A stretch of DNA of 64,000 nucleotides, taken from Ruminococcus sp. (lineage in GTDB: Bacteria; Bacillota; Clostridia; Oscillospirales; Ruminococcaceae). Under the pieces are notes generated by a model. It saw only the letters and a list, made by a program, of their open reading frames with translations. It made no database searches and was not told the DNA's origin. The position numbers and the translations under genes are program-made. Each line of letters opens with the position of its first letter. The first letter of the stretch is position 1. Where the stretch lies: the NCBI GenBank assembly GCA_021199375.1, contig JAJQIB010000008.1, positions 1-64,000 on the forward strand, in the 5' to 3' direction. This document shows positions 30,861 to 39,012 of this stretch, in pieces.

Positions 30861-32759
30861 ATGGAAAAGCTTAAAGAGAACATTTTAAAAATAGCCAGAC
30901 CTACAGTTTTGCTAATACTAATAATTCTTTTAGAATCAATATATACACTGTATTATTTTACAAACGTAAAGAATGGATTTCATTCGGACGAGATGTGGAG
31001 CTATGGACTTTCTAACAGCTACTTCCTTCCTAGTGTGTATTTGCCTGTGTACGATGAAGATAACAGCAACATAAATTATATCAATGCAAGCGACTGCATT
31101 AACCTTAATGAATGGATATCAGGTGAATACTTTAATGATTATCTAACTGTTCAAGAGGGTGAGAGATTTTCATATGACAGCGTATACTACAATCAAACAA
31201 AGGATGTTCACCCACCGTTTTATTATTTTTTGCTGCATACCATATCATCCTTCTTTCCGAACAAGTTTTCGTTCGTTTATGGATTGATCATTAACCTTAT
31301 AAGCCTTGCAATAACACAGGTATTCTTGTACAAGCTATCTAAGCTTCTGCTTAGATCTAAATATGCAGCTCTTATACCATGCCTGCTTTACGGAGCAGGA
31401 ACAGGCGCGCTTTCAACCTTTGTATTTGTAAGAATGTATAGCTTAGCAACAGCACTTCTTATGATGTACACCTACTATAATGCTAAGCTTTTATCGAGTG
31501 AGGACTTTAATCTTAAAAAGTACATTCCCCCTATTTTCATTACATCATTTTTAGCATTTTTAACCGTTTATGAGTCTATTATATACATTGGCATATTTAC
31601 GCTATGCTTTTGTATATACCTTCTTGTAAAGAAAAGAATAAAGAAGATGTTCATTTACGGCGGATTTGAGCTTGCATCCCTATTGCTATTCATAGCAGTA
31701 TTCCCATCATTCTTAACTCAGCTATTCATGAAGGGAGATTCAACAGAAATAACACTTGATACATATTGGTATTGGTTTAGAATAATGCTAAACTACATTA
31801 CAGCATATAATTTAGGAATAAGAATCTCGATTTACCAGTCATCTACTCCTACAATAATTTTTGCAATTGTAATCACAATTTGTATACTAGCAATTCCGCT
31901 TTGCTTTTTATTCAGAAAGGAAAAGTGGTTTATAAGCTTTAAAAGCAAGGTCAAGAGCTTTATTAAAACAAACCTCCTACGCTTTGTAAATTGGCTTAAG
32001 AGTGCAAATTATATACCCACGTTCATTTGTATATCCTCACTTGCTGTAGCTATGCTAATGTATTTCATGGCAGACCTGTCGCATATGGGCTCGACCAGAA
32101 TCAGATATATTACTATTGTTTTCCCTATGGTGTGTGCAGCAGCAATTTGCCTAATCCGAATAATATGGGGCTTGATACCTAAAATCAAGGGCTTTAAATC
32201 CTGGCTTTGTCTATTAACAGCAATACTTATAGCGGCTAGAGTCAATATTAAAACAACCACGCCATTTACCTTTGATAGTTCAAATAACTTCAACTACTTA
32301 AGTCAGGATGTATTTGAGGATAAGAATTGCCTGTTGGTTTTTCCTGCTTATGCAAGCTACACCGTATATACGAATATGACATATTATCTAAAGGACACTG
32401 CAAATACATATGCTACCTATGCTGAGGCTTTAGAAGAAAATATCGATGATATAACCTCGTCAAGCGTTGATATAGTAGTTATATCCACGGAAAATTATGA
32501 GATTGATGAGGATGAACAAAGACAACAGCTAAACGAAATAATCGATAATAGTGCTTTAAGCGAGTATGAAAGCAGTCAAGAGCAATCAGCTAATGTAGTC
32601 ACTGACGATGATGTTGACTTAGATGAGATTTTTGACGAAGCTAATAACTTTTTGGACTGCACCGAGGTTATAAACTCTATCTCAAGCACCGACACATGGG
32701 GTGTTGAAGCATTTGTTGAATTAAACGGCACTTATTATTACATCCTAGAGAACAAATAA
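30861..32759 (+). CDS. polytopic GT-C type glycosyltransferase, putative
   Basis: A 632-residue integral membrane protein with roughly ten or eleven hydrophobic helices. After the first helix an outward loop carries SDEMW and then DVHPPFYYFLLH, which match the acidic pair and the HPP motif of GT-C/GT39 (ArnT- and PMT-like) lipid-linked sugar transferases. The C-terminal ~150 residues are soluble, strongly acidic and likely extracellular. Donor and acceptor are unknown. It is a single-gene transcription unit bounded by the promoter and a strong terminator. It could also be a glycosyltransferase-like protein without activity. Confidence 0.65.
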   Translation: MEKLKENILKIARPTVLLILIILLESIYTLYYFTNVKNGFHSDEMWSYGLSNSYFLPSVYLPVYDEDNSNINYINASDCINLNEWISGEYFNDYLTVQEGERFSYDSVYYNQTKDVHPPFYYFLLHTISSFFPNKFSFVYGLIINLISLAITQVFLYKLSKLLLRSKYAALIPCLLYGAGTGALSTFVFVRMYSLATALLMMYTYYNAKLLSSEDFNLKKYIPPIFITSFLAFLTVYESIIYIGIFTLCFCIYLLVKKRIKKMFIYGGFELASLLLFIAVFPSFLTQLFMKGDSTEITLDTYWYWFRIMLNYITAYNLGIRISIYQSSTPTIIFAIVITICILAIPLCFLFRKEKWFISFKSKVKSFIKTNLLRFVNWLKSANYIPTFICISSLAVAMLMYFMADLSHMGSTRIRYITIVFPMVCAAAICLIRIIWGLIPKIKGFKSWLCLLTAILIAARVNIKTTTPFTFDSSNNFNYLSQDVFEDKNCLLVFPAYASYTVYTNMTYYLKDTANTYATYAEALEENIDDITSSSVDIVVISTENYEIDEDEQRQQLNEIIDNSALSEYESSQEQSANVVTDDDVDLDEIFDEANNFLDCTEVINSISSTDTWGVEAFVELNGTYYYILENK

Positions 32760-32775
32760 ATAAAAAACAGCTATT

Positions 32776-32815
32776 AAGCGATACCTGCAAGCTAATGTGG
32801 TATCGCTTTTTTATT
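32776..32815 (+). terminator. terminator after the GT-C gene
   Basis: Perfect 10-bp stem AAGCGATACC/GGTATCGCTT with a 13-base loop and a T-rich tail. Confidence 0.93.
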
Positions 32816-32830
32816 TTTTTGGATTTTATA

Positions 32831-32859
32831 TTGACAATGTAGCAGAGCTATGATATAAT
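32831..32859 (+). promoter_or_regulatory. promoter of the marR-glgB operon
   Basis: TTGACA, 17 bases, TATAAT: full consensus. Confidence 0.9.
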
Positions 32860-32877
32860 ATCTAATAGTGTTAGATA
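32859..32877. promoter_or_regulatory. putative MarR operator
   Basis: Inverted repeat TATCTAA-N5-TTAGATA begins at the last base of the -10 element, the right place for autorepression by the MarR protein encoded just downstream. Confidence 0.7.
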
Positions 32878-32901
32878 ATTATTATTAAGGACGTGATTAT
32901 T

Positions 32902-33318
32902 TTGGATATAAGAAATACTACCGAAGCTTTTTTAGAGGCTTTAAAAGAGACGTATTTTAACAACGAGGCTAACGAATCGACCGATTTTTTAAAGGGAGAA
33001 TGTCGGGTGCTCTCCTATCTAAACATTGACAATAAGAAAGGATTTCGTCCGAGCGAGCTATCAAATCGTTTAAACATAACTACGCCTCGAACAGCTTCTA
33101 TAATTAAGTCGCTGGAAAAGAAAGGCTACATCACAAGAAAAATATCAAATGAGGATAAGCGTGTGGCATATGTATCAATCACTGAAAAGGGCTCACAGTA
33201 TATTGAGATGAAACGTGAGCGTGTTTGCTGTTATTTTGATAGATCCTTTATACGACTAGATGAGAACGAACGTGATGAGTTTATAAGACTTCTCGAAAAG
33301 CTTACAAATAAAAATTAG
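32902..33318 (+). CDS. MarR-family regulator upstream of glgB
   Basis: A winged-helix regulator of about 138 residues. RPSELSNRLNITTPRTASIIKSLEKKGYITRK is the helix-turn-helix and EDKRVAYVSITEKG the wing. I prefer a TTG start at 32902, ten bases after AAGGA; a GTG at 32893 is in frame but too close to the site. glgB follows 11 bases later, so the pair is cotranscribed. Regulation of glycogen branching by a MarR protein is inferred from this arrangement. Confidence 0.88.
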   Translation: MDIRNTTEAFLEALKETYFNNEANESTDFLKGECRVLSYLNIDNKKGFRPSELSNRLNITTPRTASIIKSLEKKGYITRKISNEDKRVAYVSITEKGSQYIEMKRERVCCYFDRSFIRLDENERDEFIRLLEKLTNKN

Positions 33319-33329
33319 GGGGAGAAAAT

Positions 33330-35156
33330 ATGGATTACAACAGTTTTTTTAATGGCACAGCTTTTGATGCATACGATTATTTCGGAGCACATCCTACTAA
33401 CAATGGCGTAATTTTTAGAGTATATGCGCCTAACGCTCAAAACGTTGCGATAGTCGGAGAATTTAACGATTGGATACCGTGGTACTTAAGCGGTGACAAC
33501 GGATTTTGGCAAGGAGAAATCCCGTCTGCAAAGATAGGTGATTTGTACAAGATTGCAATTTACACAAGAGATGGAAAAATGACCGAGCACTGCGACCCAT
33601 ACGGATTTGGAATGCAGCTTAGACCAAGCTGGTGCTCGATTGTCAGAGATTTAAATGAATACAGGTTTACAGATGAAAAATGGATTTCATCAAGGGATAA
33701 AAATTACAACAAGGCTATGAACATTTACGAGATGCACCTGGGCTCGTGGAAGCAAAACAAGCTTGATGAAAACGGGTGGTACACCTACGATCAAATTGCC
33801 GACCTGCTCATTCCATATCTTAAGGAAAATCACTTTACTCACGTTGAATTTATGCCGCTTTCGGAGCATCCAGCTGACTGCTCGTGGGGATATCAAAACA
33901 CAGGTTTTTACGCTGCGACATCAAGATATGGAACAGCATCGCAATTAATGGAGCTTATTGATAAGCTTCATAATGCAGGAATAGGTGCTATTTTGGACTT
34001 TGTACCTGTACATTTTGCACTTGATGACTATGCGCTAAGGAAATTTGATGGAAGCGAGCTTTATGAGTATCCCGACTCGGATGTATCGGTAAGTGAGTGG
34101 GGAACCTGCAACTTTTTGTTCAATAAGTCATCATCTGCGGTATTTATGCAGTCATGTGCTAATTTTTGGCTAGAAAGGTTTCATTTTGACGGACTTAGAA
34201 TGGATGCTATAAGCCGTGCTATTTATTGGCAGGGTGAACCCGAACGTGGTGTTAATCCGAACTCAGTAGACTTTATAAAGAGAATGAATGAAGGCCTGCA
34301 GCAGCGACATCCCGATTGTATGCTTATAGCTGAGGACTCAACTGCTTTTCCTAAGATTACAGCTCCTGTTAAATATGGCGGATTAGGCTTTGACTACAAG
34401 TGGGATCTTGGATGGATGAATGACACGCTCGACTATTTTCGCACTCCACCAATTGAACGCAGATATCATCACCATAAACTTACATTTTCAATGCAATACT
34501 TTTACAATGAGCTATATCTGCTTGAGCTTTCACATGATGAAAACGTACACGGAAAGGCGACTATTATCCAAAAAATGTGGGGTAATTATGAGCAAAAATT
34601 TCCTCAAGCTAGAGCTATGTATACATACATGTTTACGCATCCAGGCAAAAAGCTGAATTTTATGGGAGGCGAAAATGCACAGCTGCGTGAATGGGACGAA
34701 AAACGTGAGCAGGACTGGGATCTTCTTAAATATCCGCTTCACGAAAGCTTTAATCGCTACTTTAAAAAGCTAACAAAGCTTTATTGTGAGCTTCCCGCTC
34801 TTTATGATGAAGAGTATAATCAAAATAGTTTTAAATGGCTAATGGCAGATAACGATATGCAAAATGTGTATGTATATATGCGCTCGGCTCAAAATCAGAA
34901 TGTGATTTGTGCCTTTAACTTTTCAGGTGCCGAGCAAAGCGTTACAGTCACATCACCAAAAAGCTATAAGCTGACTCCCATACTTTGTTCAGATGAGGAA
35001 ACCTACAGCGGATGCACTAAATCAGAAGATCTGATAACAATTTACACCTACGAAAACAAAGATAAGCATTCATTTGATATAACACTTCCCGCTTTTTCGG
35101 CTATTTTGTTTGAAGCGACAGATTTTAAACAAAGTATGTCACAAAATGAAAAATAA
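33330..35156 (+). CDS. glgB: 1,4-alpha-glucan branching enzyme (GlgB)
   Basis: GH13 enzyme that cuts alpha-1,4 glucan and rejoins it as alpha-1,6 branches in glycogen. The 608-residue protein has an N-terminal CBM48-like domain (about residues 15-105, with VGEFNDW), the catalytic barrel with MHLGSWK and the catalytic residues Asp292 (GLRMDAIS), Glu335 (IAEDST) and Asp403 (LSHDEN), and a C-terminal beta domain. It is cytoplasmic, with no signal peptide. The start follows AGGGGGAGAAAAT. No other glycogen genes (glgC, glgA, glgP) are in the window, so this is a stand-alone copy under its own MarR regulator. Confidence 0.95.
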   Translation: MDYNSFFNGTAFDAYDYFGAHPTNNGVIFRVYAPNAQNVAIVGEFNDWIPWYLSGDNGFWQGEIPSAKIGDLYKIAIYTRDGKMTEHCDPYGFGMQLRPSWCSIVRDLNEYRFTDEKWISSRDKNYNKAMNIYEMHLGSWKQNKLDENGWYTYDQIADLLIPYLKENHFTHVEFMPLSEHPADCSWGYQNTGFYAATSRYGTASQLMELIDKLHNAGIGAILDFVPVHFALDDYALRKFDGSELYEYPDSDVSVSEWGTCNFLFNKSSSAVFMQSCANFWLERFHFDGLRMDAISRAIYWQGEPERGVNPNSVDFIKRMNEGLQQRHPDCMLIAEDSTAFPKITAPVKYGGLGFDYKWDLGWMNDTLDYFRTPPIERRYHHHKLTFSMQYFYNELYLLELSHDENVHGKATIIQKMWGNYEQKFPQARAMYTYMFTHPGKKLNFMGGENAQLREWDEKREQDWDLLKYPLHESFNRYFKKLTKLYCELPALYDEEYNQNSFKWLMADNDMQNVYVYMRSAQNQNVICAFNFSGAEQSVTVTSPKSYKLTPILCSDEETYSGCTKSEDLITIYTYENKDKHSFDITLPAFSAILFEATDFKQSMSQNEK

Positions 35157-35207
35157 TTGCATATTATGCTAAAAGAGCCTAGCTCAATAAACTAATATGG
35201 TGATGAT

Positions 35208-35417
35208 ATGAAGTATCTGATCTCGATGACCTCAATCACCTACGCCATTAAGGCGCAGAATCTGCTTAATTCTAAGGGCTACCGCTGTGATGTGGTGTCT
35301 ACTCCGAAGAATGTCGGCACAGGGTGCGGATACTCAATCTCGGTTAGAGAAGATCCAAAGCTTATAGTGCGTATCTTAAGTGAAAATGGAATTAAGTACA
35401 AAGAGATTATTAAATGA
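35208..35417 (+). CDS. DUF3343 (Se/S carrier-like) protein
   Basis: A 69-residue protein with the DUF3343 layout: YLISMTSITYAIKAQNLLNSKGYRCDVVSTP, then GTGCGYSISV with the conserved Cys in a GCGY turn. The family is described as putative Se/S carrier-like, sometimes near selenium or sulfur transfer genes; none are nearby here. It follows glgB by about 50 bases and precedes a terminator. Confidence 0.85.
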   Translation: MKYLISMTSITYAIKAQNLLNSKGYRCDVVSTPKNVGTGCGYSISVREDPKLIVRILSENGIKYKEIIK

Positions 35418-35420
35418 AAA

Positions 35421-35452
35421 CAGCGTGAAGGGCAAATGCTTTTCACGCTGTA
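35421..35452. terminator. bidirectional terminator
   Basis: Stem ACAGCGTGAA/TTCACGCTGT with a 12-base loop, between two convergent genes. Confidence 0.9.
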
Positions 35453-35456
35453 ACTT

Positions 35457-36167
35457 TTATGCGAAAAATTTCTTTGAAAGTGTACGTCTTAATATCGGAC
35501 AAATGGCGATTACTATGAGCCAAATACCTATAACGGCACAAACCACACAGGGATAGATAGACCAGACAAGCTTATCGTTAAGATTAAAGGTGTAGTTTAG
35601 TAAAAGCTCCATCATGACACACTGTGCGCCACACAGAATAGCTGCGCCACCGTAGATATAAAGGTGACCACGCCGCACATATCGGCAAAGTGCAACAACA
35701 GCTGTGCTAATTATAGCGATTCCTCCGATTGACGGAAGTGCAAAGGTCAAAAACCAATCACCCTTTGTTACAAAATCTATATATAGCAGATAAAGCGCAG
35801 TTACTGCAAAATCCACAGGAACAAACACCACGGGATTTGGATTTCTAAACCACACCGGCAGCACCACCAGGGTGTATGTTAAAATCAGTGCGCCTATAAC
35901 ATATCCAGACCAGGTGATTTCTCCGCTTATACTTATATTGCATATAGTTGGCAAAAGCATACCTAAAACAAATATCGAGGTGACTATAAAGAGTGCTCCA
36001 AATCGACTTACCGTCTGACGCTTAACCTCAGGATTATTAGGATAAAGAGGCTCTGACAGCTCACGACTAATATCAGGATGGTAAGCCCTTAGTCCACAAA
36101 GCGGACATCTTTCCTCACTATCGGCAAGCTCAACTCCGCATTTCATACAGTACATTTTTATCTTCAT
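35457..36167 (-). CDS. DUF6320 zinc-ribbon membrane protein
   Basis: A 236-residue protein with an N-terminal zinc ribbon (CMKCG...CPLCG, about residues 7-26) followed by about six or seven membrane helices. This is the DUF6320 pattern, a family without known function that is regularly found beside the condensation/acyltransferase-like gene seen here. It overlaps that gene by four bases (ATGA). A second ATG four codons later is also possible because AAAGGGG is directly against the first. Confidence 0.8.
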   Translation of the reverse strand: MKIKMYCMKCGVELADSEERCPLCGLRAYHPDISRELSEPLYPNNPEVKRQTVSRFGALFIVTSIFVLGMLLPTICNISISGEITWSGYVIGALILTYTLVVLPVWFRNPNPVVFVPVDFAVTALYLLYIDFVTKGDWFLTFALPSIGGIAIISTAVVALCRYVRRGHLYIYGGAAILCGAQCVMMELLLNYTFNLNDKLVWSIYPCVVCAVIGIWLIVIAICPILRRTLSKKFFA

Positions 36168-37465
36168 CCCCTTTCAGTAGTCGATTCACGTCTTGCATTG
36201 CTCTTAAGCTTTATTTTAAGCCCTAAATCTCTTAGATTGAGCAGGAACCTGCGTTCAAGCACCGGCTCCTTAATGCTTCTTATCAGTGCGATATACAGAC
36301 TATTATTATAGGTTAGCATAGCACAGTTATTAGGTGATGTGTGCTGAACACCCAGAGTAAATCCGAAACGCTTAACGTGTTCAGACATTTCCTGAGGAAG
36401 TCTAATCACACCTAGATTTGAGATTGTAATGCAGGACTTTTTTTCACCATTTAGACTATATCCTATTTTCATGCCTATGTTTTTTATAAAGAGCGGAAGG
36501 ATTTTGAGTATAAGCATCTGCTCAATTCTGACATTTCCATAGATTCTTGCTGCCATACGCTTTGGCGTAAGCTCAAGCTCCATTTGATGATGCACCTCAT
36601 TTAAAATCTCATCAAAGGAAAAATCGCCAAGCTGCGGATTTATTCCGGGTGTGACATAAAGCACAAAATTTCTAAGAGTATTACTTGGAAACATTCTACG
36701 CAAATTTGTCGGAACCAAAGCCTTTATTGGTTTAGCACGCTTTTTGGGAACACGCTCACTTTGAAGCTCCATAAATGATTTTAACATAACAGCAGTCATA
36801 AGCTCGGTGATTGTAACCTTATATGAGCGCGCAAGCTTTAATACCTCACCGGCATCAAGCTCGGCAATTATTATATTTTTAAATCCATCCTCCTCAAGCC
36901 TTCCCTTTAGCTGAAAAGCGGTTTCCTCAGAACGACTTGCTTTTGCACTTCCGGCATACTTTAAAAAATCATCCGCCATTTCCTCGTCCTTCGGTGGCTC
37001 AGTGCGATCATATACGCCAAGCTCACATGGAATTTTTATGCCCTTGCTGATTTCGAGATACTCAGCAGCAAGTGACTTTAAAAAAATCATACCGCCATTT
37101 CCATCAGCTACTGCATGAAAAAACTCAACAGCTATGCGATTGTTGTAATAGAGTACTCTTATTGCGCATTTAAGGATATCATCAAAAGGCATATGCGTAA
37201 GCGGGTAGCTATGCTCATATACGACCTTTGGGGCGGATTCTATTTCTTCAAGATAATACCAAAACATACCACGGCGCATACGAACTGCTATTGAAGGAAA
37301 ACGCTTGACGGTAGTATCTAGCGCACGCTGTAAAATATCGGGATCAATAGGCTCATCAAGAGTAATTGACAGACGAAAAACGTTACTCCAATCACGGCGT
37401 TTAACCGCAGGATAAATTTTCGCTGCATTATCAAGCTTAAGCCATCTTAGCTGACGTTTAGCCAT
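36164..37465 (-). CDS. condensation/acyltransferase-superfamily protein (alcohol acetyltransferase-like)
   Basis: A 433-residue protein of the CoA-dependent acyltransferase fold shared by NRPS condensation domains, WS/DGAT enzymes and alcohol acetyltransferases. The active-site motif HxxxDG appears as FFHAVADGNGG (about residues 123-133), and the second-lobe pattern with ITISNLGVI is present. No signal peptide is visible. It is flanked and overlapped by the DUF6320 gene (four bases) and by hflX (one base, TAATG). Substrate unknown; a lipid or polyketide/peptide-type ester transfer is plausible given the membrane partner. Confidence 0.75.
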   Translation of the reverse strand: MAKRQLRWLKLDNAAKIYPAVKRRDWSNVFRLSITLDEPIDPDILQRALDTTVKRFPSIAVRMRRGMFWYYLEEIESAPKVVYEHSYPLTHMPFDDILKCAIRVLYYNNRIAVEFFHAVADGNGGMIFLKSLAAEYLEISKGIKIPCELGVYDRTEPPKDEEMADDFLKYAGSAKASRSEETAFQLKGRLEEDGFKNIIIAELDAGEVLKLARSYKVTITELMTAVMLKSFMELQSERVPKKRAKPIKALVPTNLRRMFPSNTLRNFVLYVTPGINPQLGDFSFDEILNEVHHQMELELTPKRMAARIYGNVRIEQMLILKILPLFIKNIGMKIGYSLNGEKKSCITISNLGVIRLPQEMSEHVKRFGFTLGVQHTSPNNCAMLTYNNSLYIALIRSIKEPVLERRFLLNLRDLGLKIKLKSNARRESTTERG

Positions 37466-38715
37466 TATCTCACCTCTATTGATTTTACTCCCTTTAATAG
37501 CTGTAAATATCTTTTGTCAAGTGTCACGTCAGCAGCTATTCCTTCAGGTGTGTACTGCTCATCACGAACACTTCCTAGTGAACGCACCTTCGCCAAAATA
37601 GATGCTTCATCATAAGAAAAAAGAAATCTACCGCTGAATGTGTTATCAGGCAAGGAATCTGCTATACGCTTAAGCATCTTATCAATTCCGAAGCCTGTTT
37701 TTGCACTGATACATACAACATCGTTATCTATATCAAGTAAGCTCTCTTCAAGCTTATCACACTTATTAAACACTGTAACAGTCGGAATGCTTTCACATCC
37801 TAGATCTTTAAGCAAATCTATGGTAACAGCAGTCTTTTGTCTACAGTCGGGATCTGAAGCATCACACAGATGAACAATCACATCCGCACTTGCCGCCTCC
37901 TCTAAGGTAGACTTGAATGCCTCGATAAGATTGTGCGGCAAACGACTAATAAGTCCTACTGTATCAACCATGAGTATCTCCTTATCATTTGGCAGAAGTA
38001 CTTTTCTGGAGGTGGTTTCAAGTGTTGCAAAAAGCTTGTCCTCTGCTAAAACTCCCGCATTGGTAAGTGCGTTTAATAGCGTAGATTTTCCAGCGTTAGT
38101 GTATCCTACTATAGCACAAACAAGCACATTATCCTTTTTGCGGCGTGAACGTGAAAGTGTTCGACGACCTTCAATTTCCTCAAGCTCCTTTGTTAAGGTA
38201 TGGATTCTTGCTCTTATATGACGCTTGTCAGTCTCAAGCTTGGTTTCACCCGGACCTCTTGTACCTATACCTCCGCCCAGACGAGAAAGTGCAACGCCCA
38301 TTCCTGCAAGCCTTGGCAGACGATATTGATACTGTGCAAGCTCTACCTGAAGTCTTCCCTCACGGGTAGTTGCACGCTGTGCGAAAATGTCAAGGATTAG
38401 TGTTGTGCGATCTATAGTATGAGTGTCAATGATACGCTCGATATTTCGTACCTGTGAAGCGGTAAGTTCGCAATCAAAAATAACCTGATCTGCATCCTCT
38501 TTTTGACAAAGCTCTTTTAAATCATTAAGTCTTCCTGCTCCCAGACAGGTTGCATTATCTACGGTAGGTCTTTTCTGAAGAAGCTGAGCTACCACATCAG
38601 CGCCTGCGGTTTTAGCCAGCTCGGCTAGCTCTTCTAACGAGCTTTTGGCATCATATTCACCTGTATCGACACAAACGAGAATTACCCTTGCTTTCTTTAT
38701 TTCAGTATCAAACAT
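37465..38715 (-). CDS. hflX: GTPase HflX
   Basis: Ribosome-associated GTPase that splits stalled or stress-damaged 70S ribosomes. The 416-residue protein has the N-terminal HflX domain with GAGRLNDL and the glycine-rich GGGIGTRGPGETKLE, a helical linker, then the GTPase with G1 GYTNAGKS, G3 DTVGLI and G4 NKCD. The start ATG follows GGAGATAAAAA. It is the first gene of an operon with two unrelated genes coupled by overlaps. Confidence 0.96.
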   Translation of the reverse strand: MFDTEIKKARVILVCVDTGEYDAKSSLEELAELAKTAGADVVAQLLQKRPTVDNATCLGAGRLNDLKELCQKEDADQVIFDCELTASQVRNIERIIDTHTIDRTTLILDIFAQRATTREGRLQVELAQYQYRLPRLAGMGVALSRLGGGIGTRGPGETKLETDKRHIRARIHTLTKELEEIEGRRTLSRSRRKKDNVLVCAIVGYTNAGKSTLLNALTNAGVLAEDKLFATLETTSRKVLLPNDKEILMVDTVGLISRLPHNLIEAFKSTLEEAASADVIVHLCDASDPDCRQKTAVTIDLLKDLGCESIPTVTVFNKCDKLEESLLDIDNDVVCISAKTGFGIDKMLKRIADSLPDNTFSGRFLFSYDEASILAKVRSLGSVRDEQYTPEGIAADVTLDKRYLQLLKGVKSIEVR

Positions 38716-38918
38716 TTTTTATCTCCATTCATTATTATTAAGAATAGTATACCACAAAATATGTTAGATTGTCAATAAAGGTCAGATGATTTTAATTATT
38801 AAAGCCTAAAATTTTAAGATACAACATATATAGCAACATACCTCACAAACATATGAAAATAAGAATGATTTGTGAATAATATTTTTTCGCATTTTTTGAT
38901 TTTTTTTGTAAATAGCTC

Positions 38919-38947
38919 TTGACAGAAGATGTCAAACATGTTATAAT
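38919..38947 (+). promoter_or_regulatory. promoter of the surface protein, with inverted repeat on the -35
   Basis: TTGACA, 17 bases, TATAAT. The -35 is one arm of a perfect inverted repeat TTGACA-GAAGA-TGTCAA (38919-38935), a possible operator. I see no other elements between hflX and this gene. Confidence 0.85.
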
Positions 38948-39012
38948 AAAAAATATATAAGGCAATATTGTCTTAATCTCTAATTAACAATCTCATTTTG
39001 GGGGGACTACAC

